The notes beneath the pieces are model-generated. The model was not told where the DNA came from, ran no database searches, and saw only the letters and a list, made by a program, of their open reading frames with translations. Shown in pieces: positions 10,767-21,979 of a stretch of 64,000 nucleotides of DNA; the first letter of the stretch is position 1; every line of letters begins with the position of its first letter. The position numbers and the translations under genes were made by a program. The stretch is taken from contig JAQJVL010000059.1 of NCBI GenBank assembly GCA_035578905.1, positions 868,001-932,000 of the forward strand. Reading direction: 5' to 3'. Origin of the DNA: Stictocephala bisonia (lineage: Eukaryota > Arthropoda > Insecta > Hemiptera > Membracidae).

Positions 10767-11174
10767 TTTTACCAGAGCCGTAGGCAGCTTTGGCGTACCG
10801 TGGATGAAATAAATCGGTTTTACCAGAGCCGTAGGCAGCTTTGGCGTACCGTGGATGAAATAAATCGGTTTTACCAGAGCCGTAGGCAGCTTTGGCGTAC
10901 CGTGGATGAAATAAATCGGTTTTACCAGAGCCGTAGGCAGCTTTAGCGGGCCTTGGATGAAATAAATCGGTTTTACCAGAGCCGTAGGCAGCTTTGGCGT
11001 ACCGTGGATGAAATAAATCGGTTTTACCAGAGCCGTAGGCAGCTATGGCGGGCCTTGGATGAAATAAATCGGTTTTACCAGAGCCGTAGGCAGCTTTGAC
11101 GTACCGTGGATGAAATAAATCGGTTTTACCAGAGCCGTAGGCAGCTTTGGCGGGCCTTGGATGAAATAGATCGG
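10767..11174. repeat. 51-bp tandem repeat, 8 copies
   Basis: Units start at 10,767 and every 51 bp thereafter, each opening TTTTACCAGAGCCGTAGGCA and closing with GATGAAATAAATCGG. Two subtypes differ in the middle: GGCGTACCGTGG (A) or GGCGGGCCTTGG (B). The order is A A A B A B A B, so the second half has a 102-bp dimeric period. Since 51 is 17 codons, the plus strand is open across about four units. The B units break this, and there is no sign of a real protein. Confidence 0.95.
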
Positions 11175-13073
11175 TTTTGTCTTCCCCTGATCTTTTTTAC
11201 TTCTTTGTACTTGTATTATAAGTAAAAGTGAGAGTTAATTATAATCAGTCATATTTTGTGGTAACAAATTTTCACAATCACAAAATGCTATACCACTAAA
11301 TTGAATATAAACAATATAATAGGCACTAAAACACAAACAAATTGTCATGCAAGACACATCATAGTGTTCAGACCTTTGCCGCAGGAATACACTTAGGATT
11401 GTGTGAACACGACTAATCTGAGTAGTTTGGTCGCATTGCATTAACTGTGTACATAATGTATCTTCACAACCTTTTTGTACGATTTTATGGATGCAGCATT
11501 GCTGATTGGGTTGTATTCAATTGTGGCAAAGTTTATCGGTTGAGCCTAAGGCAGCGGGGCCCGTCATTTATCAGGCCCCAGAAAACCAGTCTGACTACGG
11601 CTCTGAGATTCACTGTAATAAGTTCTAGATTAAATCAATACTCAGGGGTTAATAAGTTTGTGTTTTTCATAATAAAATTTGAAAAAGTAGTGATCTGTTT
11701 ATCTAAATAATGGGGTTTGATAATTTATTTCCTAATACCATAATTTATTATACTTCTGGTATAAATAAGTTGTATTGGATTTATTTATATTATTATTAAA
11801 CTAATTATTGTAATAATAACATTAACGTTTTATTTCTCTCAAAGTTACATAAAACGACCTGACAAACGTACACAAATAAAAATAACCGAGACAGAAAAAT
11901 TGCAAATAATTATACTGATTTAACCTTAATCTGCAAGGCAAGACAAGGACCCAAGGTGCACTTTTGAATATGAGTTTAATATTAATTTATATTAAATTCA
12001 TGTTCTACAAGAAAATTGGGCTATAAACTTGTAAAAACTCACAGATGAAGCCATTTGACAGGAGAAGAACTGTTGTAGTGAAGAATAAGTTGGTTTTTGT
12101 GAAAAATTGAGTATTTTATAATTTTTATATAGTTAAATATGTAAAACTGTACACGTCATTCTTGACATTTTAAATTAAAAAACTCAAAAAAATATCAACT
12201 TATGGACCACTATATAGGACCTTTATTAGTCATACAACGTTCACTATAACTCATTATAATACTAAAAACGAACCATAGATACAGTTTAACTAGAATAGCA
12301 TGTTTTGGCTCGCTGGTTGTAAAATTTTATGTTTATTATAGAGCTGGTGACTTGGTAGTTTGAGAAATGGCCACCGTTTGATAATTATAGCAATTAATAT
12401 ATTAAAAATGTTAATTATATACAATAATAAATCACAGTAATTCCTGCAATCAACATAATAATTTTGAAATAGATCAGCTAATAACCATCAACTGTTCATT
12501 TGTCATTCGGCTATTAATTAATGACACTTTCTAAGGAACGGTCGGCCTTAGTTTGTAACAATGACTACATTCGCTCATCTATATTCATCAGACTCATTCA
12601 AAATCCATATTCACCCATATCTTGACTTTTGATGTCTCAAGAATAAATAAATAATTCTTAAAAATCACAAACAATAACCACTTATCTCCATTCAAACTTA
12701 GGAGAATAAATACTGTTGAAGTTATAAACTTCCCATTTAAATTTTATCTTTCCTGTATACAGATTTTCAATTCCCTCATTACCTTTAGATAGGAGCCTTT
12801 TTTTAAAATTATAGTTTGAAAGAGGTTTATTTTATTTAAGAGTAGGTAAATAAAAGTTTTAAAAAGTAGTAAAAATTTGGTTTAAGTGATCTTACAAAAT
12901 TGTGTTCTATCTGCCTAGTAGAATATAATGACTACTGGATATATGTTCTCACAATTTTTTTTTAATCTTGAGGCATTACATATCTTAGGGGATTAATTTT
13001 ATTAAATGCATATAATGGAAAAGTGTTCTTGAAACCAAGATCTGGCATTTAAAGATATCTGCCTAGTTTCAAC
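11175..13073. other. AT-rich stretch without a recognised gene
   Basis: At 11,586-11,610 the minus strand has a CAGAGCCGTAG start like the opening of the 51-bp units. The segment around 11,540-11,610 is also locally GC-richer (GCAGCGGGGCCC). This may be the other end of a hAT-like element whose left end was amplified into the tandem repeat. I see no gene. Confidence 0.4.
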
Positions 13074-13081
13074 GTTTAAAC

Positions 13082-14012
13082 CAGTGATGAGGAAACTTTT
13101 TTGGGAGGGGGCCGGTTAAAAACAATAAAACGCTTGGCAGGCCAACATTTATTTTAATACAATTATTAATTATGTGTTTATAATAAAAATGTGATCAAAA
13201 TATATTATAATGATATAACATAGTTATTAACAACCTTGTACGGCTGTAGTTCCCCTCTTTATTAAATATATAAAAAGGTAAAGGATAAATTATAATAACT
13301 ATTTTAATACATAATTAACTACTGAAAGGACAATAAGGAGTGAGATTAATGAAACTGAGCCTGTACTTCTAGATTTTCAAAATATGGTTGTAACTGAGAT
13401 ACAGTTATTCTGAGAAGTGAACATAAATGATCATCTGTCAATCAGTTTCTAATACTGCTTTTTTTGGAGTTTCATTGTAGAAAACACTTGTTTGCAGATG
13501 TAGGACAATGCAAAAATAGCAATTATCTTCTGGGCGTGAGAATTTTAATTACGAAAACTAGATTTAGGTAAAGATTTGTAAAATTAAAGTTTGGGGAGGT
13601 TCATATTCAAATGATTCAGTTCGTTGTTGAAGTGCAGTTCAATTAACTCAAGTTGAAATTCTGGTTTCATTTTGTCACAGTTCAAATGAAATGGCATACA
13701 AAAAATATCAAGGTCATTTTTTTTTTTTTAATCTTGAAACCTACGTTCAAATTCATCACTAAGTCTTTTGTTCACTTTCCCTGTATCTTATAAGTTTCTC
13801 TTCAGTCAACATGGTTATTTTTTTCAATCTCGGGAAATGTGTAAGTCTTTTTTAGCTGTTTTCAAAAGAGAAGCAACTGTGTTCTAAACCATCTGACGTG
13901 GCCCCAAATATCGTGAATAAGTTGACTTCCTCCTTGCCCGCCTTCTTTTACTTTATTCCCCCACCATCTCGGCGGGCCACATCAGATCGTTCCACGGGCC
14001 GCACCATCACTG
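13082..14012 (-). mobile_element. hAT element, deleted derivative with exact 8-bp target duplication
   Basis: Termini are CAGTGATG...on the left and ...CATCACTG on the right. Exact 8-bp duplications GTTTAAAC lie at 13,074-13,081 and 14,013-14,020; the duplicated octamer is itself palindromic. The interior is 931 bp and holds only a decayed transposase C-terminus on the minus strand. The TIR start CAGTG and the 8-bp duplication are diagnostic of hAT. Confidence 0.9.
13385..13790 (-). pseudogene. hAT transposase C-terminal remnant (ZBED5/SCAND3-like)
   Basis: Minus-strand fragments in order read LSDEFERRF, MPFHLNCDKM, EFQLELIELHFNNEL, FYKSLPKSSF, then a segment like NHAQKIIAIFALSYICKQVF and STMKLQK, then an LTD..L-like end. 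This order is the C-terminal half of hAT-type transposases related to ZBED5/SCAND3/GTF2IRD2. There an FYK.LP segment precedes the dimerisation region (L.LFGSTY.CEQ.FS.MK). Several stops and frame changes make it non-functional. The N-terminal finger and catalytic core are deleted. Confidence 0.75.
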
Positions 14013-14392
14013 GTTTAAACATACGCTATGCTCATGTTAATGTTATTCATTTATTTAAAAACTTTTTTTGTCTGAATTTAGAATGCTTACGTGGCTTGAA
14101 TAACTGATTAAAAAAAACTTGTACACTACATTGACTTCACTCTATTTAAATGTGTAAGTGTTCTATACCACCCTGATACATAAAAGAACTTAAAAATAAA
14201 ATATCCAAACAACTTCTCAGTTAGTTTGAAAGAACTTAAATTAACTAAGATATATTTCAAAAATATTGAAAGTTGTAAACAAAAATAAAATTCTGTTTAA
14301 ATATAAACCAAGATTTAAAAATTGCTAAACATTAAAAAGGAGGACAAGATAGACCAAAACACTGAAAAGATCTTTTTGAATTGGCCAGTATA

Positions 14393-14428
14393 TTCATTAC
14401 TGTACTGTAGATCCAGTACAGTAATGAA
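14393..14428. repeat. Perfect 15-bp stem hairpin
   Basis: TTCATTACTGTACTG (14,393-14,407) pairs exactly with CAGTACAGTAATGAA (14,414-14,428) across a 6-base loop. Its role is unknown. Confidence 0.85.
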
Positions 14429-15348
14429 CTCAGTGAACACTGAGTAGTGTTGACTTGTAACCCTACGACGGCTACATGAACTAATTAACATGAAAGACAA
14501 CATGGAGTACCGCACATTATTTATAAATAGAACAAAATCTTATTAAACTTTATAAATGTACTTTTAAGTACATTTATTAGGTCCAAACCTAATACATAAT
14601 TTATTTTACTACAATTTACTTATATAATAATTTACAATATTCTTCAAATTAAAATTTTTATAAAAAATATTATTCCCAACAAGTTCATCTTACTTGTTAT
14701 TCAAATCATTGCCTTGAAAATTGTTATGGAAAATAATTAAAAGGTATTTAAAAAATTTTAAACTGAAATTTTTTTAACTAAACACATTTAAAAATATTGA
14801 CAGATTTCAGTACAGTAATTATTGTTTAAGTTATTTTAACTGATCACAAATATGAGTAAGAAATTACACAAACAAAGAATATTATTATATAATCATGAAA
14901 ATCAAGTTATGTGTACATTATATATCTAAATTGTAAAAACTGAACAAAAATAATCAGTACTGTTGAAAACAGTTATTTTTAATTGTTCAAGTGAAAGGAT
15001 TCTTTTAAAAACATTCATCACAAACTTCTTTCCTGTGGTCATTACAAGCTGCCTTCCTGCATTTTTTTATAGCTTAGCTGGTGGACTGATGGGTGGTTGT
15101 GGATCCTCTATTTTTAGGAGCAATTTTATGGTAGCCTTAAGCTCCTTTGGAAGATTTGACTCAAGTTTTTTTTCATGTGTGGTCTGGCTAACTGCAAGCC
15201 AAGCTCCTTTAGAAACTGCTTTTTTAAAAAGGACCATCACTCCTGCTTGATCTATAATTCCGTAAAACATTCTAAAAGGTCATCATCTAGTACCCCTGGA
15301 CACAGTGTATGAATGTACAGTATAATTTTAACAACATATCCACCCCCC

Positions 15349-15530
15349 TCATTTGGTTGAGTTTGTGGCGACAGCCACTCGGCAGCAAGGGGAACTATCG
15401 CTCGCGCATACGCGGTACGCATGGAGGGGAGTTGACGGGACGGTCAGTCGGTGTCGTGCACGAGCCGCAGGGAAGGAGACACGCCGCACCGCAGGACCCG
15501 CCGCCATCACATGGAACTGGATACGCTGAG
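15349..15530. other. GC-rich, CpG-rich island of unknown nature
   Basis: This segment of roughly 180 bp is far richer in G, C and CpG than its surroundings. On the minus strand it holds an open frame from an ATGGCGGCGG start at about 15,507 to a stop near 15,349 (roughly 52 codons, Arg/Ala-rich). On the plus strand it has a GGTCAGTCGG initiator-like site near 15,440. It could be a promoter or 5' untranslated region of a host gene, or part of an unrecognised transposon. I cannot decide. Confidence 0.35.
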
Positions 15531-15984
15531 TAGCATAGTAGTTTAAGTTTTTGGCAAAATCATTTAATATGTTTCGATTAGGCTAAATAACCAGAATAGG
15601 GGGGGAGGACCATTATGTAGTACTCAATTAGCAAATATTTTCATGTAGTAATTACATAATTAGAGGGCACGAGGGGATCGCAGCCAACCATGTAATTTGC
15701 CCTCAGTATAATTAAATTATCCTTTTTCAATTAATAAATTTAGAGCTGATCAAAGCTAGTTGTGATTTATAGGGAATCTGACGAATAGCATTCACGCGGC
15801 CGACGCTTCGACTAACCCACGCGCTTCTAAATTGTGCGGGAAACAGGGCCCAAATAATCGTATATATTATCACACGGCCTCTGCTTAATTAAAGTCAATT
15901 TTTTACGACTAGCACCGAATATGTCGGCCGTAGCCCAATGCTCCTGTTCCCCACAAGTTGTAAAACTATAACTTCTGTTTTGTT

Positions 15985-17160
15985 GGAGTTTTTGTTCATT
16001 TCAGGTTGATTATGTATTGATGACAGAAGCAAAACACATTTTTTTCTTAAGGGTAAAAGATACTGGCATGGTTTTATCAGAAAATATGCACTGTGATGTG
16101 TTAATAGCTTTTTTTCTGTTTGCCGATAAAGATTGTGGGATTTCTCTTTTGTTACGCCTTAGAGTTACATTAGAGTGTTAAGTTATGGTCTGTGGCTATC
16201 TGTTCTACTAAAGGCACATACATGAACCAATTGTCGCATGTAATATTACGACCTGAACCACTTAGTTTCTGTGAGCTTATTTATGTAATAATCTGATGTA
16301 TTGCCTTGTTCCTTACCAATATATGGAATTGCATCTATGATGTAGTAGATGCGAGCATCACATATAGTCACAATTTTTATTCCATATTTATCTGGTTTTT
16401 TGGCGATGTAAACCTTAAAAGTGCATCTTCCACAGAGTTTATGAAGCTGTTCATCAATTGTGACGAAAGCATGTGGTTTGTATACTGATCTACACTTGTC
16501 AGTAAAGTTTAACCAAAGTTCACTAATAGGAGAAAATTTATCATATCTATCTCGCAAATCTCTATCATCAAATCTTAAACAAATAAGTAAAAATCTAAAT
16601 CTATTTTCAGACATAACATACCTATAAAACTGTGATCCATATGGGGACCACATTTCAGAATTTCTGAGGTGGCTATCCTTTTGGAAACTTGCTGTGTACA
16701 GCAAACTAATCAAAGCCAAAATTTAATTGGAATTAGTTTCATTTAGATACTTTTGATCTAAGTTAAATCTATCTCTATGTATAGTTATCTCTTTGTTTGT
16801 GTGTTTGACAATCATATTTATAACTGACTGATCTAGTAAAACCATGAAAGCGTCCACTTCTGTTATTATATTTAGGGCAGTTCCCCTTGCGTGAGGAATG
16901 CAAACTATAATTCTAGCAGTTGTTCTAGTAGTATGGGGTGGTACATGAGACCACTTAATACCATTTTTACATTTGACTATAAGTCCTTGTACTGACTTAT
17001 AGTCAATACAAGGACTGTCTGGCTCGGAGTTCGAAGCAGCAGCTGAAGAATCATGATCTGATTGGTACTCAATATTGTCTTCAACAGAAGTTATAGAACC
17101 TTCATCATTTATCACACTATCTCCCTGTAATATATATCTAACTACATCACTAAAGTTTGG
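15985..17160 (-). pseudogene. piggyBac-like transposase, broken
   Basis: Two minus-strand frames join in family order. Residues from 17,115 to 16,723 form the acidic N-terminal segment, an RIIVCIPHA..., and a VNMIVKHTN-like motif. The frame from 16,719 to 16,246 carries FRFLLICLRFDD, PISELWLNF, IDEQLHKLCGRC, KKPDKYGIK and DARIYYIIDAIPY. This is the DDE_Tnp_1_7 fold of piggyBac, with the first catalytic Asp in IDEQL. Beyond 16,246 a frame change leads into a CDNWFMYVPL-like block (second catalytic Asp) and then degenerate sequence to about 15,990. Stops and frame changes make it inactive. I could not identify its TTAA-flanked ends. Confidence 0.85.
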
Positions 17161-17744
17161 ATTTTGTAGACGCCATTATCAAATAAAAAAGTAAAATACG
17201 GCATTTGAAAATAAAGCATACATTAAAGGCAACAGGGGTTACGCGTTACCCCAAGCAATTTATTACAGGCACAAGACGTTGACAAACACCCTATAATTCC
17301 TGTTGCCGTCCTAGGGATAACCATTGTGAGCGAAAAATGCATATGCTGTGTCCAGTCCTGTTCATTCACACTTGATTCAGTAGGAGAGTCCATCGAGATG
17401 TGCGGGTGAGTAGGAGGAAGGTACCAAACATCCGTTATAGTTGTTAGTAATGTCTTGCTAGAATAAGTTTGGAATATTTCGGATTTCGATAGGGAAACAT
17501 AGATTTCATTACAATTCTGATGTAAAACTGGTTGATAAGCTCATGTACATTTATTTTATTGAGCTTTTAGCATCTTCTGTCTGTATGTGTCAATCGGTTG
17601 TGTGTATTACTTACAATAGGCTATAACTTTCATACATCAGAACTTGTATATACGTTTATAAACAAGTATAAATTAAAAGTGAAGAGAATAATATTTAGCT
17701 CTTCTGAAATAATATGTCTCTTCGGAAACTTATAACACATGCAG
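17161..17744. other. Flank of the piggyBac remnant
   Basis: No gene. A near-palindromic GGGGTTACGCGTTACCCC lies at about 17,236-17,253, and a CCTAGGG at about 17,310. Either could belong to the degraded end of the piggyBac element, but no TTAA duplication is clear. Confidence 0.4.
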
Positions 17745-20140
17745 TTAACCCTCGGGCACACATGCGATTTTTGTAGCACAAACACACACGTGGGGTCTTT
17801 TCCACCCCATTTTGTTTTTTCTTTTGTGCATGAAAATATTTCAATTTGTTTCTTTTTTAATATAGTACTTTTTAAATGGTTTCTTTTAGAAAACCTAAAG
17901 TGAATTTTAAAGTGTTAGATTATGTTTTACATTTGTATAGGAACATTGTAGAATGTAATTTTCGTAAAATGTTGTATTGTATTTTAAAAAAATACTTGGG
18001 AACATAAATTAAATTAATGGTTTTGAGAAAGATAATAGAAACAATGTATAAAGGTACAAACATTGGTTTATTGGGCAAACGTTCAAACAAAGTAGTAATG
18101 AATAATGGTTTATTGTGGTTGGTCAAATTGCATTATTAAATTAAAAACAAAATATTACAAGTTAAAAAAGTCAACTAATAATCGGCAATTGAATTATTGC
18201 GTTTGTTTTACAAAATCTACAAATATTTGTTCAAAGACATACTGTACGTCCAAAATCACTATCATCGTCAGATATTGTATTACTTTTCCCTCCCTTTCAT
18301 GTAACATCTCCAAAATCCTCCTTTGTTCAGTTTGTTCTAAATTAAAGGGCTCGTTTTTCAATTTTTTTTTTACGATATGTCTATATACACTATTTACACA
18401 AAAAAATAACTAGTTAAATGATAATGAAAAAACTAAATACAACTGAAAAAATAATGGTTTAAAACTTTAAACGTATACACACAGGTGGGGTGGAATACGC
18501 CCCAACCTACTGTCGGATTCAAAAAGCTACAAAATATATATTCATCCGATTTTGTTGTGTTGTGCACCAAAATTTAGCTTATTTAATTCTACGTAATATT
18601 ATATAACTTACATATTTTTTTTTTTAAAGTAAGAATTTTGATAGCAGGTAGAATAAAAAAAACACGACATTTTAGCACTTTTGGAGTAAAGCTCAACTTC
18701 AAAAATTTCTAAAACAAAAACTATTAAAGATAAGTCAGCGAAACCTTAACCATATGTGAAGAAGGTTATTTTTTTGTAGCTTGTCTAAATTCTAGAATTT
18801 TTACTCTTTTACAAAATCTTCTGTTGTAATTGTTGTAAACCCTTGCAATCTAAAAAATTGCTGATCATAAAAACTTGCAAAACAATTCAAAAATACCGGA
18901 TTGAAAAATAAAGTAAGATTATAAAACGGTAAGTGCGTGAAAAAATCTTGCAGTTTTATATCACCTGATAATTCAACAGATACTGGTGTGTGGTAACTGT
19001 TGCGACCAATCGGGCCACCGGATGCAGTGTGGCTACGTCATGCAGGTGGACCCGTATTATGGGGCGTATTAGCTTTGAATGACAGGTAAACATGTTACAG
19101 CTAAAGGCTGATGAATCACTCACAGTTACTAGAAATGCGATTAGTACATTCTGAAAATCACCAATATAATGGGTGGCTCTCATTTTCACGTTACATTCCG
19201 CTTGTTACATGTAAAATTTACATAATTGTAAATGGGTTATACATAGAATAAATTAAATTCTATTATTAAAGATTATTTGACAATCTTAGAGCTGTAATAT
19301 TTTTAAACCTGTCGTTGGAGGTCCAAAGCCCTCATGAGAAAAGGTGATGGAAAATGGTTTAAATTTAGATAGAAGACACGATTAACTGTTCAATACTTCC
19401 ACAGTAATAAACCTTTCATTCACTGTTTAAATACCTCCAAGTGCACGATTCGGCAACACCGCAATGCTCACTTGAAACTTGTTTGAAGTGCTGGTCCGAG
19501 CGAGTTGCTTACACATGACTTCACATCAATGTCTGTTGAATTATCATGTAATATAAAATCGCAAGATTTTTAACATTTTATTTATTTATTTTTTTATTAT
19601 AAATGTTATTTTCTTTTTCAATCCGGTATTTTTTAATTGAACCGTTTTGAAAGTCTTCATGATCAGCCATTTTTTTAGATTGCAAGGGTTTACAACAATT
19701 ACAACAGAAGATTTTGTAAAAGAGTAAAAATTCTAGAATTTAGACAGGCTACAAAAAATAATCTTCTTTACATGAGGTTAAAGTTTCAATGACTTATCTT
19801 TAGTAGAGTGCTATAATTTTATGTTTTTTTGTATTCTACCCTCTATAAAAATATGATATTACGCTAAATTTAGGTGTACAACACAGCGAAATCGGATTAG
19901 TATTTATTTTGTAGCAGAGATTTAAACTCGAGTACATTGTTTTTTTTTTGAATCCGACAGTAAGTTTATTTATGTGCACTGAGCAAGGGCAGAGTGGAAA
20001 CTGGTTGATTATTTGCAGACAAGGGCAGGGGGTAGTAGCGGAAAGGAACCTAAATGGGTGTTTATGTAAACTACTCTTTTCTTAGTAACACATTCCGCTG
20101 GGGTGGATTCCACCCCGGCGCGTGTGCTCGAGGGTTTTAA
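17745..20140. mobile_element. TTAA-flanked piggyBac-like element, non-autonomous
   Basis: TTAA at 17,745-17,748 is followed by CCCTCGGGCACACATGCG. At the other end, CGCGTGTGCTCGAGGG with two extra T precedes TTAA at 20,137-20,140, so the termini are imperfect inverted repeats. A subterminal GGGGTGG/CCACCCC motif occurs near the left end (about 17,792), at 18,486, and as a near-perfect palindrome (GGGGTGGATTCCACCCC) at about 20,100. No transposase is present. The interior contains a nested long-armed foldback (18,510-19,960), which explains much of its length. Confidence 0.8.
18510..19960. repeat. TA-flanked foldback with about 450-bp inverted arms
   Basis: The left arm starts CTGTCGGATTCAAAAA at 18,510 and the right arm ends as its complement at 19,960, with TA immediately outside both. 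Matching blocks run inward in inverted order: ACAAAATCTTCTGTTGTAAT (left, about 18,810) against its complement (right, about 19,700), the AATCCGGTATTT region, and AATCTTGC...TGATAATTCAACAGA. The last pair at about 18,944-18,982 against 19,535-19,575. The unique centre is about 550 bp. No convincing transposase is present. The TA flanks suggest a Tc1/mariner-type MITE, but the arm length is unusual. Confidence 0.8.
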
Positions 20141-20165
20141 TAACAGCCTTGCCAACTAAGTACCC

Positions 20166-20213
20166 ATGGCGGATGGTTCACGATTCACGAAACGACCAGT
20201 GCCACTAACCAAG
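20166..20213 (+). CDS. Possible first coding exon of an unknown gene
   Basis: An ATG in good context (TACCCATGGCGG) opens 16 codons, MADGSRFTKRPVPLTK. They end at a strong donor, AAG|GTAAGT, at 20,213/20,214, phase 0. It lies just outside the right TTAA of the piggyBac-like element. A perfect CRE/ATF octamer TGACGTCA follows at about 20,244. No compatible downstream exon was identified, so I call it only a candidate. Confidence 0.3.
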
Positions 20214-21465
20214 GTAAGTAGAATAACAAGGTATGGATCATGATGACGTCACTGAAGAGATCGTTTAACTAGCTGTAGAAAATAGAAATACACGTTATTT
20301 TAGATAACATAATAAACAAACGTATTGCTAATTCAAAACTGTTATTGCTATAGCCGGTTGCGGTAAACTAAATTAATATTTTTATTACCTAGAACTGCAG
20401 AAAATGTTTTACCTGTAGCATCTTAACGTGAGAGCACTTACTATGTATACCAAACATTTATAGGTTCTAATTATTTTGTCACCATTTTTAAATTTTTTTA
20501 TTTGTTTATTTCATTTATTTATTTATTTATTTATTTATTTTCTTGAGAACCAACATAATTTTATTTTCTACATTAGAAAAAAATAATGGCCTCTTTATAT
20601 TTGTACAGTTCCTAATTATATATACTTAAGAGTCTGCAGAGGCAAAATAAAATATGAAAGTTGACTGAGGGAAATATCAATAGGGGGAAAAAAATGTTGA
20701 AAAATATTTTCAATCTAGTATTGATCTTTCAAACCTTCGATTTATAGTATTGGTTCAGTACTAATTTGATTTGTATAGCAATATATACATTTTCTTAAGA
20801 TTTTTTCAATGCTAAGTTTTTATAGTTTATTTGTGAATGTTTCCTGGTAAAATTGTTTATGGTCTGTTATTATTTTGTTTTATTTTATTTTTATTAATTG
20901 ATTAATATGTAGTTGATAGTCTTATTGTACGCAAGAGTTACATGATGGACAATAACATTTAACGTTGAATGCACAAAGTTAATATATTAGAACACATTTT
21001 ACCTGAAATAAAGAGAGTGTTTCTGCTATTGAAGTTGTCGGTTGGCTACTGATGTTAATCACAAACTAACAAGCATGTCCGAAACTGTGGACTCATACCA
21101 TCGGAAATACGGGATTTGAGTAGGTTTCTCTCTATTGTCTATTTAAAACTGCATATTAGGAATTCCAATTTCCATTTTACTTATACAGTAATAGACAATA
21201 CAAATTATTCCGCATCAGAAATTTTCAATCAAATTTATTATAGTCAAACAATTTCAAATATCAAAGTTAAATTACAAGGTTCAACCCACTCGTATTGCAT
21301 GAGAAATATTATTTCACAACAAACGTCCTAACTCCTATATATATATATATTTATTATTAAGAATTCATACTAAAACAAGTGTTATAGGCAAGGTATCTAT
21401 ACTAACAAGTGAAATTTTTGATATTTCAATAACAAGTCGTACTCACGAAATTATCAATATATTCA
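20214..21465. other. AT-rich stretch without a recognised gene
   Basis: This contains an (ATTT)n microsatellite at about 20,500-20,541. A 71-codon frame at 21,116-21,331 has no family match. Confidence 0.5.
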
Positions 21466-21656
21466 ATCAGATTCAAATTCAGATTCAGATATTTATTTGT
21501 CACATAATAGTATTACATAGTGCAGTAATTGCTGCTGAAACATATGACACGTCTTATGAACTAGGATTTAATCTAGCCTTAAAATTAGATTTTCTGACAC
21601 TTATATTTATTATATTTACTCATATTTATGAATTTACAATGAATGATAAACGTATT

Positions 21657-21661
<5 letters not shown>

Positions 21662-21717
<56 letters not shown>
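21662..21717. repeat. (TA)n microsatellite
   Basis: This is an uninterrupted TA run abutting the left end of the palindrome. A shorter AT run lies on the other side near 21,952-21,967. Confidence 0.9.
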
Positions 21718-21721
<4 letters not shown>

Positions 21722-21918
21722 AGGATGTAATAAAATTAAAAAACTGAGTACCCTCATATTTTTTATTAAAACTCATTACACAACATGTTTCGACTTTATT
21801 GTCATTTTCTAGTGTAAATTTACACTAGAAAATGACAATAAAGTCGAAACATGTTGTGAATGAGTTTTAATAAAAAATATAAGGGTACTCAGTTTTTTAA
21901 TTTTATTACATCCTAAAA
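21718..21918. repeat. Near-perfect 200-bp palindrome
   Basis: Two arms of about 100 bp meet with no spacer at 21,818/21,819 (centre AGTGTAAA|TTTACACT). The outer ends are TTTTAGGATGT and its complement. I count only one substitution (near 21,755) and one single-base indel between arms (ATTACACAAC against its TTGTGAAT-type partner). It would fold into one long hairpin. It lacks coding capacity and sits in the 3' region of a non-LTR copy next to (TA)n. Confidence 0.95.
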
Positions 21919-21979
21919 TACGTAAGTAGCCCTAATTTTTAACTTTATATTAATATATATATATATATCGGCACAATGC

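Larger units (their letters stand above)
14021..15980. other. Mostly AT-rich stretch with a hairpin and a GC-rich island
   Basis: No family is recognised. A perfect 15-bp hairpin lies at 14,393-14,428. A minus-strand open frame of 67 codons at 15,067-15,270 (containing NLPKELKATIKLLLKIEDP) is better composed than chance ORFs but matches nothing I know. A GC-rich island follows at about 15,349-15,530. Confidence 0.45.

Noticed and set aside
10725..10946. ORF with 17-residue repeats (RFYQSRRQLWRTVDEIN)
   Set aside because: It is explained entirely by the 51-bp tandem array and is broken by the B-type units.
10767..11174. CRISPR array
   Set aside because: The repeats are directly adjacent with no unique spacers, and the DNA is eukaryotic.
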